64,000 bases of DNA from Bacillota bacterium (GTDB lineage Bacteria; Bacillota; Clostridia; Christensenellales; SZUA-584). The notes beneath the pieces were generated by a model. The model made no database searches. It worked only from the letters and a program-made list of their open reading frames with translations, and was not told the DNA's origin. Below, piece after piece: positions 53,786-61,726 of the stretch. The stretch lies in assembly GCA_023397655.1 (NCBI GenBank), contig JAEWTW010000030.1, positions 1-64,000 of the forward strand, read 5' to 3'. Numbering within the stretch: position 1 is the first letter of the stretch; every line of letters begins with the position of its first letter. A program made the position numbers and the translations under genes.

Positions 53786-53801
53786 TCGGACAACTGTCCG
53801 A
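53786..53801 (-). promoter_or_regulatory. Candidate TetR operator
   Basis: TCGGACAACTGTCCGA: perfect 7 bp arms around AC. On the minus strand it lies just downstream of a predicted promoter (-35 TTGAAG, 17 nt, -10 TAATAT, about 53807-53835), suitable for repression. Confidence 0.65.
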
Positions 53802-53890
53802 CAACATATTATCACAGCCGTCTTTGGGCTTCAATATCGATATTGTGAACAATTTATGTTATTTGACACACGATGCACAGCAAAAGCATC

Positions 53891-53919
53891 TTTCAAATAT
53901 GAGGGTTATGCTTTATAAT
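53891..53919 (+). promoter_or_regulatory. Predicted parA-parB promoter
   Basis: -10 TATAAT (53914-53919) with a weak -35 TTTCAA 17 nt upstream; about 100 nt leader to parA. Confidence 0.45.
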
Positions 53920-54019
53920 GGTTTTCGAGGTTTCCGCTCATTACCCAGACTCATAAAGCGCATATCACAAATGCAAAAAGCGGAGCGGTTCGAATAATAC
54001 CGGAGGGATGGATATCTGA

Positions 54020-54796
54020 ATGTCCAAGATTATTGCGATTGCCAACCAGAAAGGCGGCGTCGGCAAAACGACGACAGCCGTCAATTTGAGCGCATGCATC
54101 GCCGAAAAAGGCCTAAAGGTGCTGCTGATCGACGTGGACCCGCAGGGCAATTCCACCAGCGGCGTGGGGATAGAGAAGTCACAGCTGCAGCACTCCATAT
54201 ATGACGTACTGATCAACGGACTGAACCCGCGGCAGGCGGTGTGCCGCACAATGATCGATACGCTGGATATCATACCGGCAAATATCGACCTGGTGGGCGC
54301 AGAGGTGGAGCTCGTACCCCGCATGGCGCGCGAGCAGATACTCAAAACGGCGCTGCGGGGCATCCGCGAGGAATATGATTTCATATTTATGGACTGCCCG
54401 CCGTCGCTTGGTCTCATCACCATCAACGCGCTGACCGCTGCGGATAAAATACTGGTGCCCATTCAATGCGAGTACTACGCGCTGGAAGGTCTGTCTCAGC
54501 TGATCAACACGGTGAAGCTGGTCAAGGCCAACCTCAACCCGGGCCTTGAGGTGGAGGGCGTCGTACTGACGATGTACGACAGCCGCACCAACCTGTCGTC
54601 ACAGGTGGTGGAGGAAGTCAAGAAGTTTTTCAAGAACCGGGTTTACAAAACGGTCATACCGCGCAATGTGCGTTTGGGTGAAGCGCCGAGCTTCGGACTG
54701 CCCATCATACGCTACGACGCGTCGTGCCTCGGAACCAAATGCTACAACGATTTGGCGGATGAGGTGATCAACTTCAACAGAGGTAAGGTGTCATGA
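54020..54796 (+). CDS. parA: Chromosome partitioning ATPase ParA/Soj
   Basis: 258 aa. Deviant Walker A motif KGGVGKTTTAVNL at the N-terminus, DVDPQGNSTSGVG, and Walker B FIFMDCPPSLGLITINAL. It acts with ParB and parS in chromosome segregation and, in Bacillus, regulates DnaA. GGAGGGATGGATATCTGA leads to the ATG with a long spacing. The stop overlaps the parB start (ATGA). Confidence 0.96.
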   Translation: MSKIIAIANQKGGVGKTTTAVNLSACIAEKGLKVLLIDVDPQGNSTSGVGIEKSQLQHSIYDVLINGLNPRQAVCRTMIDTLDIIPANIDLVGAEVELVPRMAREQILKTALRGIREEYDFIFMDCPPSLGLITINALTAADKILVPIQCEYYALEGLSQLINTVKLVKANLNPGLEVEGVVLTMYDSRTNLSSQVVEEVKKFFKNRVYKTVIPRNVRLGEAPSFGLPIIRYDASCLGTKCYNDLADEVINFNRGKVS

Positions 54797-55644
54797 AGCA
54801 GCAAAGGCTTGGAAAAGGGCTGGGCGCGCTGATCGGTGACGAGCCGCAGGCCAAAACGGAAGGTGCAGCCGGCGTCCGCGAAGTGGACGTCAATGAGATA
54901 GACCCCAATGCCGGGCAGCCCAGAAAGCACTTCGACTCCGAAGCGCTGGAAGGGCTCGCGCAGTCCATCAAAGCATACGGTATCGTTCAGCCCATTATCG
55001 TGCGGCGCATACAGGACAGGTATACCATCATCGCGGGGGAACGCCGTTACCGCGCCGCGCGCATGGCCGGACTAAAGATGGTGCCGGTGGTGGTGAAGGA
55101 ATATTCGGACACCGAGCTGATGGAAGTGTCGCTGGTGGAGAACCTTCAGCGTGAGGACTTAAACCCAATCGAAGAAGCGCAGGCCATGCAGCTGCTGATG
55201 ACGGAACACGCGCTGACGCAGGAGGAGCTTTCGGAGCGGCTGGGAAAATCGCGCAGCGCCGTCGCCAACACGCTGCGGCTGCTGAACCTGCCGGAAAACA
55301 TCCGTACCATGGTGATATCCGGCGCGTTGACCAGCGGACATGCGCGCTGTCTGGTGGCGCTGAAAACGGACGAACAGAAGACGAGGCTCGCCAACCGTAT
55401 CGTTGCGGAGGGTCTGTCCGTACGGGCTGTTGAAGACCTGGTCAAAAAGGCGGATGCAGCACCGGCGGAAAAGAAGGTAAAGGAACCGCCGCCGGAGATA
55501 GAAGCAGCGCAAAAAGCGCTGACGTCTGCGCTGGGAACGCGCGTCCAGATCACGGGAAACTTAAAGCAGGGAAAGATCATACTCACTTATTACAACGCCA
55601 ATCAGCTGGAATCCCTTTACGATTTTCTGCTCTCCAGTAAGTAA
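54793..55644 (+). CDS. parB: Chromosome partitioning protein ParB/Spo0J
   Basis: 283 aa. The N-terminal CTPase region has NPGQPRKHF-like (NAGQPRKHFDSEALEGLAQSI) and the GERRYRAARMAGL motif; a helix-turn-helix follows at LTQEELSERLGKSRSAVANTLRLL. The C-terminus is the dimer domain. ParB loads at parS sites as a CTP-dependent clamp. Three parS sites lie immediately downstream. The start overlaps the parA stop. Confidence 0.96.
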   Translation: MKQQRLGKGLGALIGDEPQAKTEGAAGVREVDVNEIDPNAGQPRKHFDSEALEGLAQSIKAYGIVQPIIVRRIQDRYTIIAGERRYRAARMAGLKMVPVVVKEYSDTELMEVSLVENLQREDLNPIEEAQAMQLLMTEHALTQEELSERLGKSRSAVANTLRLLNLPENIRTMVISGALTSGHARCLVALKTDEQKTRLANRIVAEGLSVRAVEDLVKKADAAPAEKKVKEPPPEIEAAQKALTSALGTRVQITGNLKQGKIILTYYNANQLESLYDFLLSSK

Positions 55645-55649
55645 GCACA

Positions 55650-55665
55650 TGTTCCACGTGAAACA
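55650..55665. promoter_or_regulatory. parS site 1
   Basis: TGTTCCACGTGAAACA, an exact match to the Bacillus-type parS 16-mer, 6 nt after the parB stop. A DnaA-like TTTTCCACA follows at 55669. Confidence 0.92.
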
Positions 55666-55703
55666 TATTTTCCACAAGGGGTTCGGGATATCCGGGCTCT
55701 TTT

Positions 55704-55719
55704 TGTTCCACGTGAAACA
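55704..55719. promoter_or_regulatory. parS site 2
   Basis: Second exact TGTTCCACGTGAAACA, 38 nt after site 1. Confidence 0.92.
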
Positions 55720-55750
55720 ATCGACATACCATAGCGTCATTGAAGAGAAA

Positions 55751-55777
55751 TAAAAAACCCGCCGTTGAAGGCGGGTT
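55751..55777 (-). terminator. Terminator between parB and the convergent CvpA-like gene
   Basis: On the minus strand AACCCGCC-TTCAAC-GGCGGGTT followed by TTTTATTTC. It lies between parS sites 2 and 3. Confidence 0.82.
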
Positions 55778-55785
55778 GTGATTTA

Positions 55786-55801
55786 TGTTTCACGTGAAAC
55801 G
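55786..55801. promoter_or_regulatory. parS site 3
   Basis: TGTTTCACGTGAAACG: the TGTTTC variant with one terminal mismatch (G for A). Confidence 0.85.
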
Positions 55802-56509
55802 TCAGACGAAGCCACGAATCAGATGCAGGAAAAAGTTATGGTTGAAAAAGAACATGCCCACGGAGGAGCTTTGGAAATACTCGATGACTTTGTCGACAGG
55901 GATAAACAGCATGACCGCGGGAACAACCATCACGATCAAAAAGCAGCTGAGCACACCGCGCAAACCGCCAAACAAAGCGCCGGATACTCTGTCGTATTGC
56001 CGAAGTTCCGGGAACTGAACGGTGTAGCCCACTGCGCCGAGTACAAACATGTAGACCAGGCGGGCCAGTACGAACACGAGAGCAAACGAGAAAATGTTCA
56101 GCACCACGCTGACCATTGTCATATTGAAGTATTCTCCCACGTTATACAGCCCGCTGGACGCGAAGGCTTTAGCCTCCACGTTCTGGCGGATGAGCGTGGC
56201 AAAAGGCTCGGAAACAGAGGATGTGGAGACAATCGTATGCAGCTGCGACGAAGTCAGGTTGTCCACAAGCAGCCGGGAGTTTTCAAAGGAAGCTATTTTT
56301 TCAGCACCTTCCGTGTAATAGAGCAGGAAGTTGAATATGGTTTTGTTATCTCTGAAAGCGGCCGAAACAGCCGGATACAGGAGAAATGCGGAAATCACGG
56401 AAAGAAAAATGGCGCCTAGGCTTAAGGCAGAATGCAGGAATCCGCGGTTGATGCCCTCAAGTACTGCGATCGCGATGATCAGTATAAAAAAAACGTTGAC
56501 CCAATTCAT
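55802..56509 (-). CDS. CvpA family membrane protein
   Basis: 235 aa with four membrane segments, at about residues 5-45, 105-125, 130-150 and 185-205. N-terminal MNWVNVFFILIIAIAVLEGINRGFL is typical of CvpA, the colicin-V-production/PG-remodelling family; seen here as FFILIIAIAVLEGINRGF. The first loop is long. The ATG follows CAGGACGG. The stop abuts parS site 3. It is downstream of the DUF5711 gene, 21 nt apart, and shares its transcript. Confidence 0.75.
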   Translation of the reverse strand: MNWVNVFFILIIAIAVLEGINRGFLHSALSLGAIFLSVISAFLLYPAVSAAFRDNKTIFNFLLYYTEGAEKIASFENSRLLVDNLTSSQLHTIVSTSSVSEPFATLIRQNVEAKAFASSGLYNVGEYFNMTMVSVVLNIFSFALVFVLARLVYMFVLGAVGYTVQFPELRQYDRVSGALFGGLRGVLSCFLIVMVVPAVMLFIPVDKVIEYFQSSSVGMFFFNHNFFLHLIRGFV

Positions 56510-56530
56510 CCGTCCTGTTTCACTTCCTTG

Positions 56531-57640
56531 TCAGGGCAGCGGCATCAGATAGACGGCGGTACCCTGCGTAATAAACACGTATCCCGGCATCGCCCGCTGC
56601 ACATCGCTTGTCTCAAAAGGCAGGTCATAAGTGCGCAGGTATTTGCCTTCCCCAGTATAAACGAAAAAACCGGTGTTTGCAAAACAATATATTTTCTCGG
56701 TGCCCATCACGACCTGCGAAACCTTCGGCGGCATATTGATCTTTGTTTCGCCGCCGGAAGCTCTGATGATGCGCGCGATGTCGTAAGGGGCCTCACCGCT
56801 GGGAACATAGACAAACTTCGGATCGCCCGACACGCTCAGGTCCTTGATCATCCAGCCGTATGTCAGCAGGTCACGGCTGTTCCCGGTGTTCGCGGCGGGG
56901 TAGATGGTCAGGCGATGCGTGCCCATCGCGTAAATGTCTTTGCCGATGATTTTAACGCCGTCCACCAGCTGGTCCTTGAGCTCCTTGATACCCGTCATGG
57001 CCTGAGTCTCCGGCCGGTACGTGGATATGCGCGAAACCGGAACGGAGCCGGTCACATCCAACTCCAGGATATAAAGCTGATCGCTCTGAGAATCGAAGCC
57101 GTAGTCGAGTATGTGCTTGTCCGTCACCGTGATCTGGTAGAGATTATTCCCCGAAAGATCAAATATCAAAATATAGGCTGGCTGATTGTTTTCCAGCGTC
57201 TGACGGACATAGACCGCCACCTTATTGACACCCACCCGGGCGGACTCGATGGTACCGTCAATTCGCGTTGTGAACAGCTGGGCGCCTGCTGCGTCCACAC
57301 ACTGCACGGCATCGTCGCCGATGGCCGCTATCACGTTGTCGTTGGCCTCTATACGGAGACCGGCTGCATACAGACTGCACTGCCAAACGTTATTGCCTTT
57401 GGGATCGATGCAGGTGAGCAGCGTATCGTTAAGATAAACCACGTTAGAGCCAACGTGACTGTACTCGGCGGCGCTGGTGAATGGCATGGGCACGAGCGTA
57501 TCTTCAATCTGCCTGCCTTTGGTGAGCACCATAATCAGCCCAGTCAGCAGCACCACGGAAACAACGATAATGCTGATCAGAAAGACCAGGGCTTTCCGGG
57601 AAATCTTTTTTTTCGTCTTGTTTTTGTTCTGGATATACAC
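56531..57640 (-). CDS. DUF5711 family membrane-anchored protein
   Basis: 369 aa. A basic N-terminus (KNKTKKKISRK) and one membrane helix (about 18-39) are followed by an extracellular domain of about 320 residues with repeated beta-strand motifs such as LLTCIDPKGNNVW, QCVDAAGAQLF and FDLSGNNLYQI. These recall PQQ-like propeller blades and the clostridial DUF5711 family as I remember it. The start is GTG behind TTGAGGTGTATGC. Function unknown. Confidence 0.72.
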   Translation of the reverse strand: MYIQNKNKTKKKISRKALVFLISIIVVSVVLLTGLIMVLTKGRQIEDTLVPMPFTSAAEYSHVGSNVVYLNDTLLTCIDPKGNNVWQCSLYAAGLRIEANDNVIAAIGDDAVQCVDAAGAQLFTTRIDGTIESARVGVNKVAVYVRQTLENNQPAYILIFDLSGNNLYQITVTDKHILDYGFDSQSDQLYILELDVTGSVPVSRISTYRPETQAMTGIKELKDQLVDGVKIIGKDIYAMGTHRLTIYPAANTGNSRDLLTYGWMIKDLSVSGDPKFVYVPSGEAPYDIARIIRASGGETKINMPPKVSQVVMGTEKIYCFANTGFFVYTGEGKYLRTYDLPFETSDVQRAMPGYVFITQGTAVYLMPLP

Positions 57641-57699
57641 GCATACACCTCAATGTGATGATATCGGTATTATAGCACAAAAAGGCTGAGTTTGCAGAA

Positions 57700-57731
57700 G
57701 GGCAAAATAAAACCGGACTTTGGGGTCCGGT
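57700..57731 (-). terminator. Terminator of the diacylglycerol-kinase-like gene
   Basis: On the minus strand ACCGGAC-CCCAAA-GTCCGGT followed by TTTATTTTG. The stem begins at the last base of the stop codon. Confidence 0.82.
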
Positions 57732-58603
57732 CAGGGGCAGAATACGGTGATGGATTTGGGGACGATGGACAGGCGGACAGGGGTCTGGCCGTATACCTCG
57801 CCGTCCAAGTTAAACCGCAGAGGTTCATCGCTGCTGATATAAAGCTCACTGCAGGTAAACAGCTCATGGCCGGGAATCTTCTCAATCTGGCCCTTTTGCA
57901 GTTTCGGCAGCTCCAGCAGTATGCGCCAGTTGGGGATTTGATTGATGATCATCACGTTGAAAAGGCCGTCGGCAACGTCCGCCTGGGGTGCGACGTTCAG
58001 CCCGCCGCCGTAGCATTTGCCGTTGGCGATGGCGATGAGCAGCACGCGGCGGCGGATGATCTCGCCGTTGATGTTCACTTCGATCGAGACGCTCTTGTAT
58101 CCGAAAACGGAGAGGAAAATGCCCAGAAAGTAGGCAAAGCCGCCGGTGAACGTCCGGCGCACCTTCTCGGTGTTTTTAATGACCTCCACGTCAAAGCCGG
58201 TGCCCGCCACGTTGAGAAAATACCGGTCGTCGCCCAGCAGGCCAATATCCACCTTTCGCTTTTTGCCGGCCAGAATGATGTTCAGCGCATCCGCGGGTTC
58301 GCGGGGGACATCGATGGCCTGACGGAAATCGTTGCCCGTTCCTGCGGGGATCACGCCCAGCGCTTCATCGGTGCCGTGGAGCACACCTGCGATCTCCAGC
58401 AGCGTACCGTCTCCGCCCACGGAGATGATGCCGTCGTAGCCTTTACCGATTGCGTCCCGCGCGAGCGAGACGGCATGCTCTCTGTACTGCGTTTCAAACA
58501 CTTCGTATTTTACATTTTTCTCGTTGAGTATCTGCGAAACGGTCTGCATGGCTTTGAGCGAGCGGCCTGCTCCGGCAGTCGGGTTGAAAATGATACAGTA
58601 CAT
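57731..58603 (-). CDS. Diacylglycerol kinase family lipid kinase (YegS/DgkB-like)
   Basis: 290 aa. The catalytic N-terminal domain has CIIFNPTAGAGRS, the GGDGTLLEI loop (ISVGGDGTLLEIAG) and IPAGTGNDFRQAI; the C-terminal beta-sandwich follows. Members phosphorylate diacylglycerol or other lipids; DgkB recycles diacylglycerol from lipoteichoic acid synthesis. ATG 58603 follows GGAGGCGCAT. Monocistronic. Confidence 0.9.
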   Translation of the reverse strand: MYCIIFNPTAGAGRSLKAMQTVSQILNEKNVKYEVFETQYREHAVSLARDAIGKGYDGIISVGGDGTLLEIAGVLHGTDEALGVIPAGTGNDFRQAIDVPREPADALNIILAGKKRKVDIGLLGDDRYFLNVAGTGFDVEVIKNTEKVRRTFTGGFAYFLGIFLSVFGYKSVSIEVNINGEIIRRRVLLIAIANGKCYGGGLNVAPQADVADGLFNVMIINQIPNWRILLELPKLQKGQIEKIPGHELFTCSELYISSDEPLRFNLDGEVYGQTPVRLSIVPKSITVFCP

Positions 58604-58631
58604 ATGCGCCTCCAATGAGTCGATATTCACC

Positions 58632-58660
58632 ATTCTACTAAAGTTAACCGGCAATGTACA
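58632..58660 (-). promoter_or_regulatory. Predicted promoter of the lipid-kinase gene
   Basis: Minus strand: -35 TGTACA (58655-58660), 17 nt, -10 TAGAAT (58632-58637), 29 nt before the ATG. The rest of the 58604-58838 gap holds nothing I can name. Confidence 0.5.
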
Positions 58661-58838
58661 GAACAAAGTGGACGAGGTTGATTATCTTGGTTTGGTAGAC
58701 AACAGACGCGACAGAATTGACGGAAATGTTCAACGAAACAATGAGGTGCACGGCACGACAAGCCTGATGGATAAGAGCAAAATTGAGGGTGCGGGAGAAA
58801 ATCTTCAGCGGGGATGCCGCACGCAGACAGAGCCGGAT

Positions 58839-59750
58839 TTATTGTACGGTTGACGGACAGGCGGAGGAATCTCGGCGGCGGGCTGCTCTGTCAGCGAGCA
58901 TGCAGGCGGCCAGACCCGCCGAAACAAACACGCCGCCCGCAATACTGAGCAATGAGAACTGACCGGCCAGCAATGCGTCGAGCAACACGCCGGAGAAAAC
59001 CTGACCGGCGAACAGCAGCAGCGTTGCGTAGAACGAGGATATCTTCGATACGATGGCATTGAGCAGCGTCACCACAAAGACGCCCATGAGACCGCCGGTA
59101 TAGATGTAAGCGCGGGGCGACAGTGAAAAAGCCTTTGTCAGCAGGGGCTCGCCTGTGCCCGCAATCAGCATTATAACAGCGGATATCACAAGGCCGACAG
59201 CGTAGTTGAAGAATGTGCTTTGCAGCATGCCCGTTTCGCCGGCGAGGCGCGCGTTGATGGAACGGGAGACGACAATGGTAACGCCGGTGAGCAACGACAG
59301 CACGACAGGCACAATAATGCGCACATCGAAGGGCCACAGCATCCAGCCGATTCCGATCACAACGAGGATAATGCCGGGCAGCTTTCTGATCGAAAAGGGA
59401 TGGCGGGGCATTTGGAACAGGCAGAACTGGTCGATGACCAGAGATGTCAGCGTCTGCCCCAAAAGGCTTAACGCGAGGATGGCGGACACGCTGATGCGGC
59501 CAAAGGCCAGATTGTTGAACACCACTGTGCCCACGCCCACTGCGCCGCCCAGAAACAGGTGAACCGGGAGCTTCTTTGCCGGAAAGAAACGATTGCGTTT
59601 GGCAGCCAGCAGCAGGGATATCAGCACCAGGCCGATGATGTGGATCATCACGGAGGATGAATAGACACCGTATTCGGTGCCGAGCGCCCCGTTGACGGCG
59701 ATCATCAGTGTGATCAATATGCCGGAAAATATAGATAACGCATAGTACAT
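58839..59750 (-). CDS. DMT-type permease (DUF606/YdcZ-like)
   Basis: 303 aa with about ten predicted membrane helices in two similar halves, as in the DUF606/DMT group: ILITLMIAVNGALGTEYGVY in the first half, and FFNYAVGLVISAVIML and IYTGGLMGVFVVTLLNAIVSKIS in the second. The substrate is unknown. ATG 59750 is preceded by GGAGGAAAACCAA. It is divergent from the Crp/Fnr gene, sharing an 85 bp region with a palindromic site, so it is a plausible target of that regulator. Confidence 0.82.
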   Translation of the reverse strand: MYYALSIFSGILITLMIAVNGALGTEYGVYSSSVMIHIIGLVLISLLLAAKRNRFFPAKKLPVHLFLGGAVGVGTVVFNNLAFGRISVSAILALSLLGQTLTSLVIDQFCLFQMPRHPFSIRKLPGIILVVIGIGWMLWPFDVRIIVPVVLSLLTGVTIVVSRSINARLAGETGMLQSTFFNYAVGLVISAVIMLIAGTGEPLLTKAFSLSPRAYIYTGGLMGVFVVTLLNAIVSKISSFYATLLLFAGQVFSGVLLDALLAGQFSLLSIAGGVFVSAGLAACMLADRAARRRDSSACPSTVQ

Positions 59751-59786
59751 TTGGTTTTCCTCCGCACACCATATTAACATGGCGGC

Positions 59787-59816
59787 TTGACGAAAAAATA
59801 TGACATATGTCATACT
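59787..59816 (+). promoter_or_regulatory. Predicted crp/fnr-like gene promoter with overlapping palindromic site
   Basis: -35 TTGACG (59787-59792), 18 nt, -10 CATACT (59811-59816). The spacer contains the perfect 14 bp palindrome ATGACATATGTCAT (59800-59813), a likely regulator site for autoregulation and/or the divergent permease. Confidence 0.55.
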
Positions 59817-59835
59817 TTTAAGTGAGGTGACGGAT

Positions 59836-60501
59836 GTGACCAAGGAGAATTTGAGACCAGAACACAAAAGCATATTGGAAGAGTACGGACTGTCGGAGTT
59901 GAGTACAAACAGCGTCAGCGTATTCCATTTCAAAAGAAACGAGTATCTATTCAGACAGGGGGATGTATGCGATCATGTCTTTCTGGTGCTGGAAGGCAGG
60001 ATGAAGGTGTTCATCGGATCGCCGAACGGTAAAACGCTGTTGTTCTGCTTCTACACGAAAAACGGTATTCTGGGCGAAGCTGAGTTTGCGGCGGATGAGG
60101 ACATCACCACAACGAGTGTACAGGCCATAACGGACGTGTTTTGTATCGGCATCCCGCGCAGCCGTTATCAGAAATATTTGAAGGGCAATACGGTGTTTAT
60201 GGACAGGGTGAGCGCCGCGCTGGCGGGCAAGCTGTTTCGCTGCACACGCAACAGTGCGGTGACAATACTGTATTCGCTGGAAGCGCGGCTGTGCGCCTAC
60301 ATTTCGATGACGAACGAGGACGGCTGCTTCAAAGAAAAGATGACAGAGGTCGCGGAGATGCTGGGCACCAGCTACCGCCATCTTCTGCGTACGCTGGATA
60401 AGCTGTGCGGCCAAGGTATACTTCAAAAAGCACAAAGAGGATACATCGTGCTGGACAAGGCGGCGCTCGAGCAAAAGGGGGACGATTACTATCTGGCATG
60501 A
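59836..60501 (+). CDS. Crp/Fnr family transcriptional regulator
   Basis: 221 aa. An N-terminal cyclic-nucleotide-binding-like domain (FRQGDVCDHVFLVLEGRMKVF, GILGEAEF) is followed by a C-terminal helix-turn-helix at EMLGTSYRHLLRTLDKLCGQGIL. No Cys cluster for an Fe-S centre is visible, so it is not a classical oxygen-sensing Fnr; the ligand is unknown. GTG 59836 is chosen because GTGAGGTGACG lies upstream; an ATG at 59800 would overlap the promoter. Confidence 0.88.
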   Translation: MTKENLRPEHKSILEEYGLSELSTNSVSVFHFKRNEYLFRQGDVCDHVFLVLEGRMKVFIGSPNGKTLLFCFYTKNGILGEAEFAADEDITTTSVQAITDVFCIGIPRSRYQKYLKGNTVFMDRVSAALAGKLFRCTRNSAVTILYSLEARLCAYISMTNEDGCFKEKMTEVAEMLGTSYRHLLRTLDKLCGQGILQKAQRGYIVLDKAALEQKGDDYYLA

Positions 60502-60579
60502 AGACAATTGTAGTATTTTCATTGCACATCTATGCGGATGCTGTGATGGGCGCTTGCGGAGGGCGCGCTTGCCTGCCGA

Positions 60580-60608
60580 TTGTACCGTCCGTGAGGCGAT
60601 GTTATAAT
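60580..60608 (+). promoter_or_regulatory. Predicted promoter of the mltG-like gene (leaderless)
   Basis: -35 TTGTAC (60580-60585), 17 nt, -10 TATAAT (60603-60608). The expected transcription start falls at about 60615, on the ATG itself. Confidence 0.6.
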
Positions 60609-60614
60609 GGACAC

Positions 60615-61568
60615 ATGAGAACGCTGTTTGCAAAATTACGCGCCGCAATGGCGATTATATGCGTTTGTATGCTGCTGCTTGTGGGCTGCGCCGCGCCGCA
60701 GACCGTCGTGGTGGTATCAACGCCGCCACAGACGGCAGCGCCACCCGATCCGGAAACAGCTGCCGCAGTGGCGGACCCATCACCGAAAGCGGAACAGCCG
60801 GAGCCGACTTCGGAACCGGCGGGCATGGTTTTGGTGCGGGACGGCGACACGCTGGAGCGCGACATCATACCGCAGCTGTGCACCGTGTTCGGTATGGAAG
60901 AGGACGCGGTGAAGGAGGCGCTGTCGCAGGCGGAAAGCCGCCTGATCGGCGAGTATACTGAAGGCTTCCGGCGCATGGAGGGCATCATCGTACCGGGTGA
61001 ATACGCGGTGACGGATGAACCGCTGGCGGATTATATTGCACTTTGGGTGCAACAGGCACAGGCGCGCTTTGAGAACGTGGCCGCGGCTTGCGGTCAAAAG
61101 AACGGTCTGGAACCGCACGAACAGCTGACGCTGGCCTCCATCGTGGAATGGGAGTGCATCGGCGGCGAATACGAGCGCGAAGCGGCGGCGGCGTTCCTCA
61201 ACCGGCTGGACGACGGCGCCAAGCTGCGCAGCTGTGCGACGACGGAATATGCGCTGGGTTATCAGCGGCCTTACCTCACCAGCGACGATATCGGGATCGA
61301 CGATCCCTACAACACCTATCAGGTAAAGGGACTGCCGCCGGGGCCCATTTGCACGGTGGACGACGACAGCTTGGCCGCGGGAATCAGCCCGGCAGTTGAT
61401 GAAGACATATACTATTTCTTCTACGACTACGTGCCGGACACGATGCAGTTCTTTTCGGACTACGACGAGTTCAAGGCGGCAGCGAACGAGTCCATCCGGC
61501 TTTTAGAGCAAACTTTCGATTTCGGGAAATATGATGTGGTCGATAAACGCGCCGTGTTCGGCGGCTGA
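60615..61568 (+). CDS. MltG-like endolytic transglycosylase (YceG family)
   Basis: 317 aa. The N-terminus looks like a lipoprotein signal (lipobox LLVGC, C25), where MltG normally has a membrane helix. A Pro/Ala/Glu-rich spacer (about 26-70) is followed by a LysM-like part and the YceG core, with LTLASIVEWE (catalytic Glu, E178) and DPYNTYQVKGLPPGPIC. MltG cleaves nascent glycan strands and sets their length. The classical motif is ASIVEKE; here Lys is Trp. No Shine-Dalgarno sequence lies before the ATG. Confidence 0.87.
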   Translation: MRTLFAKLRAAMAIICVCMLLLVGCAAPQTVVVVSTPPQTAAPPDPETAAAVADPSPKAEQPEPTSEPAGMVLVRDGDTLERDIIPQLCTVFGMEEDAVKEALSQAESRLIGEYTEGFRRMEGIIVPGEYAVTDEPLADYIALWVQQAQARFENVAAACGQKNGLEPHEQLTLASIVEWECIGGEYEREAAAAFLNRLDDGAKLRSCATTEYALGYQRPYLTSDDIGIDDPYNTYQVKGLPPGPICTVDDDSLAAGISPAVDEDIYYFFYDYVPDTMQFFSDYDEFKAAANESIRLLEQTFDFGKYDVVDKRAVFGG

Positions 61569-61629
61569 AATAGATTTCAGGGAGCACTAAAAAATTTACA
61601 TTCGGGCCATAAACAAGCGATGATTTTGG

Positions 61630-61658
61630 TTGACGCTCGGCGGTTTTTCTGTTAATAT
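61630..61658 (+). promoter_or_regulatory. Predicted purA promoter
   Basis: -35 TTGACG (61630-61635), 17 nt, -10 TAATAT (61653-61658). Confidence 0.6.
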
Positions 61659-61670
61659 ATCGTAGGACTC

Positions 61671-61700
61671 AAAGCGGGAGCAAATGGCCCCCGCTTTTTA
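61671..61700 (+). terminator. Terminator-like hairpin in the purA leader
   Basis: AAAGCGGG (61671-61678) pairs with CCCGCTTT (61690-61697), followed by TTAAAT. It lies after the predicted purA promoter and 27 nt before the ATG. It may be an attenuator, a 5' stabilising hairpin, or the end of the mltG-like transcript. Confidence 0.6.
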
Positions 61701-61726
61701 AATCTGATGATGGGCAGGAGAAAAAA

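Noticed and set aside
58604..58838. Possible gene remnant between the lipid kinase and the permease
   Set aside because: The short frames on both strands lack start signals and recognisable similarity; only a promoter could be supported.
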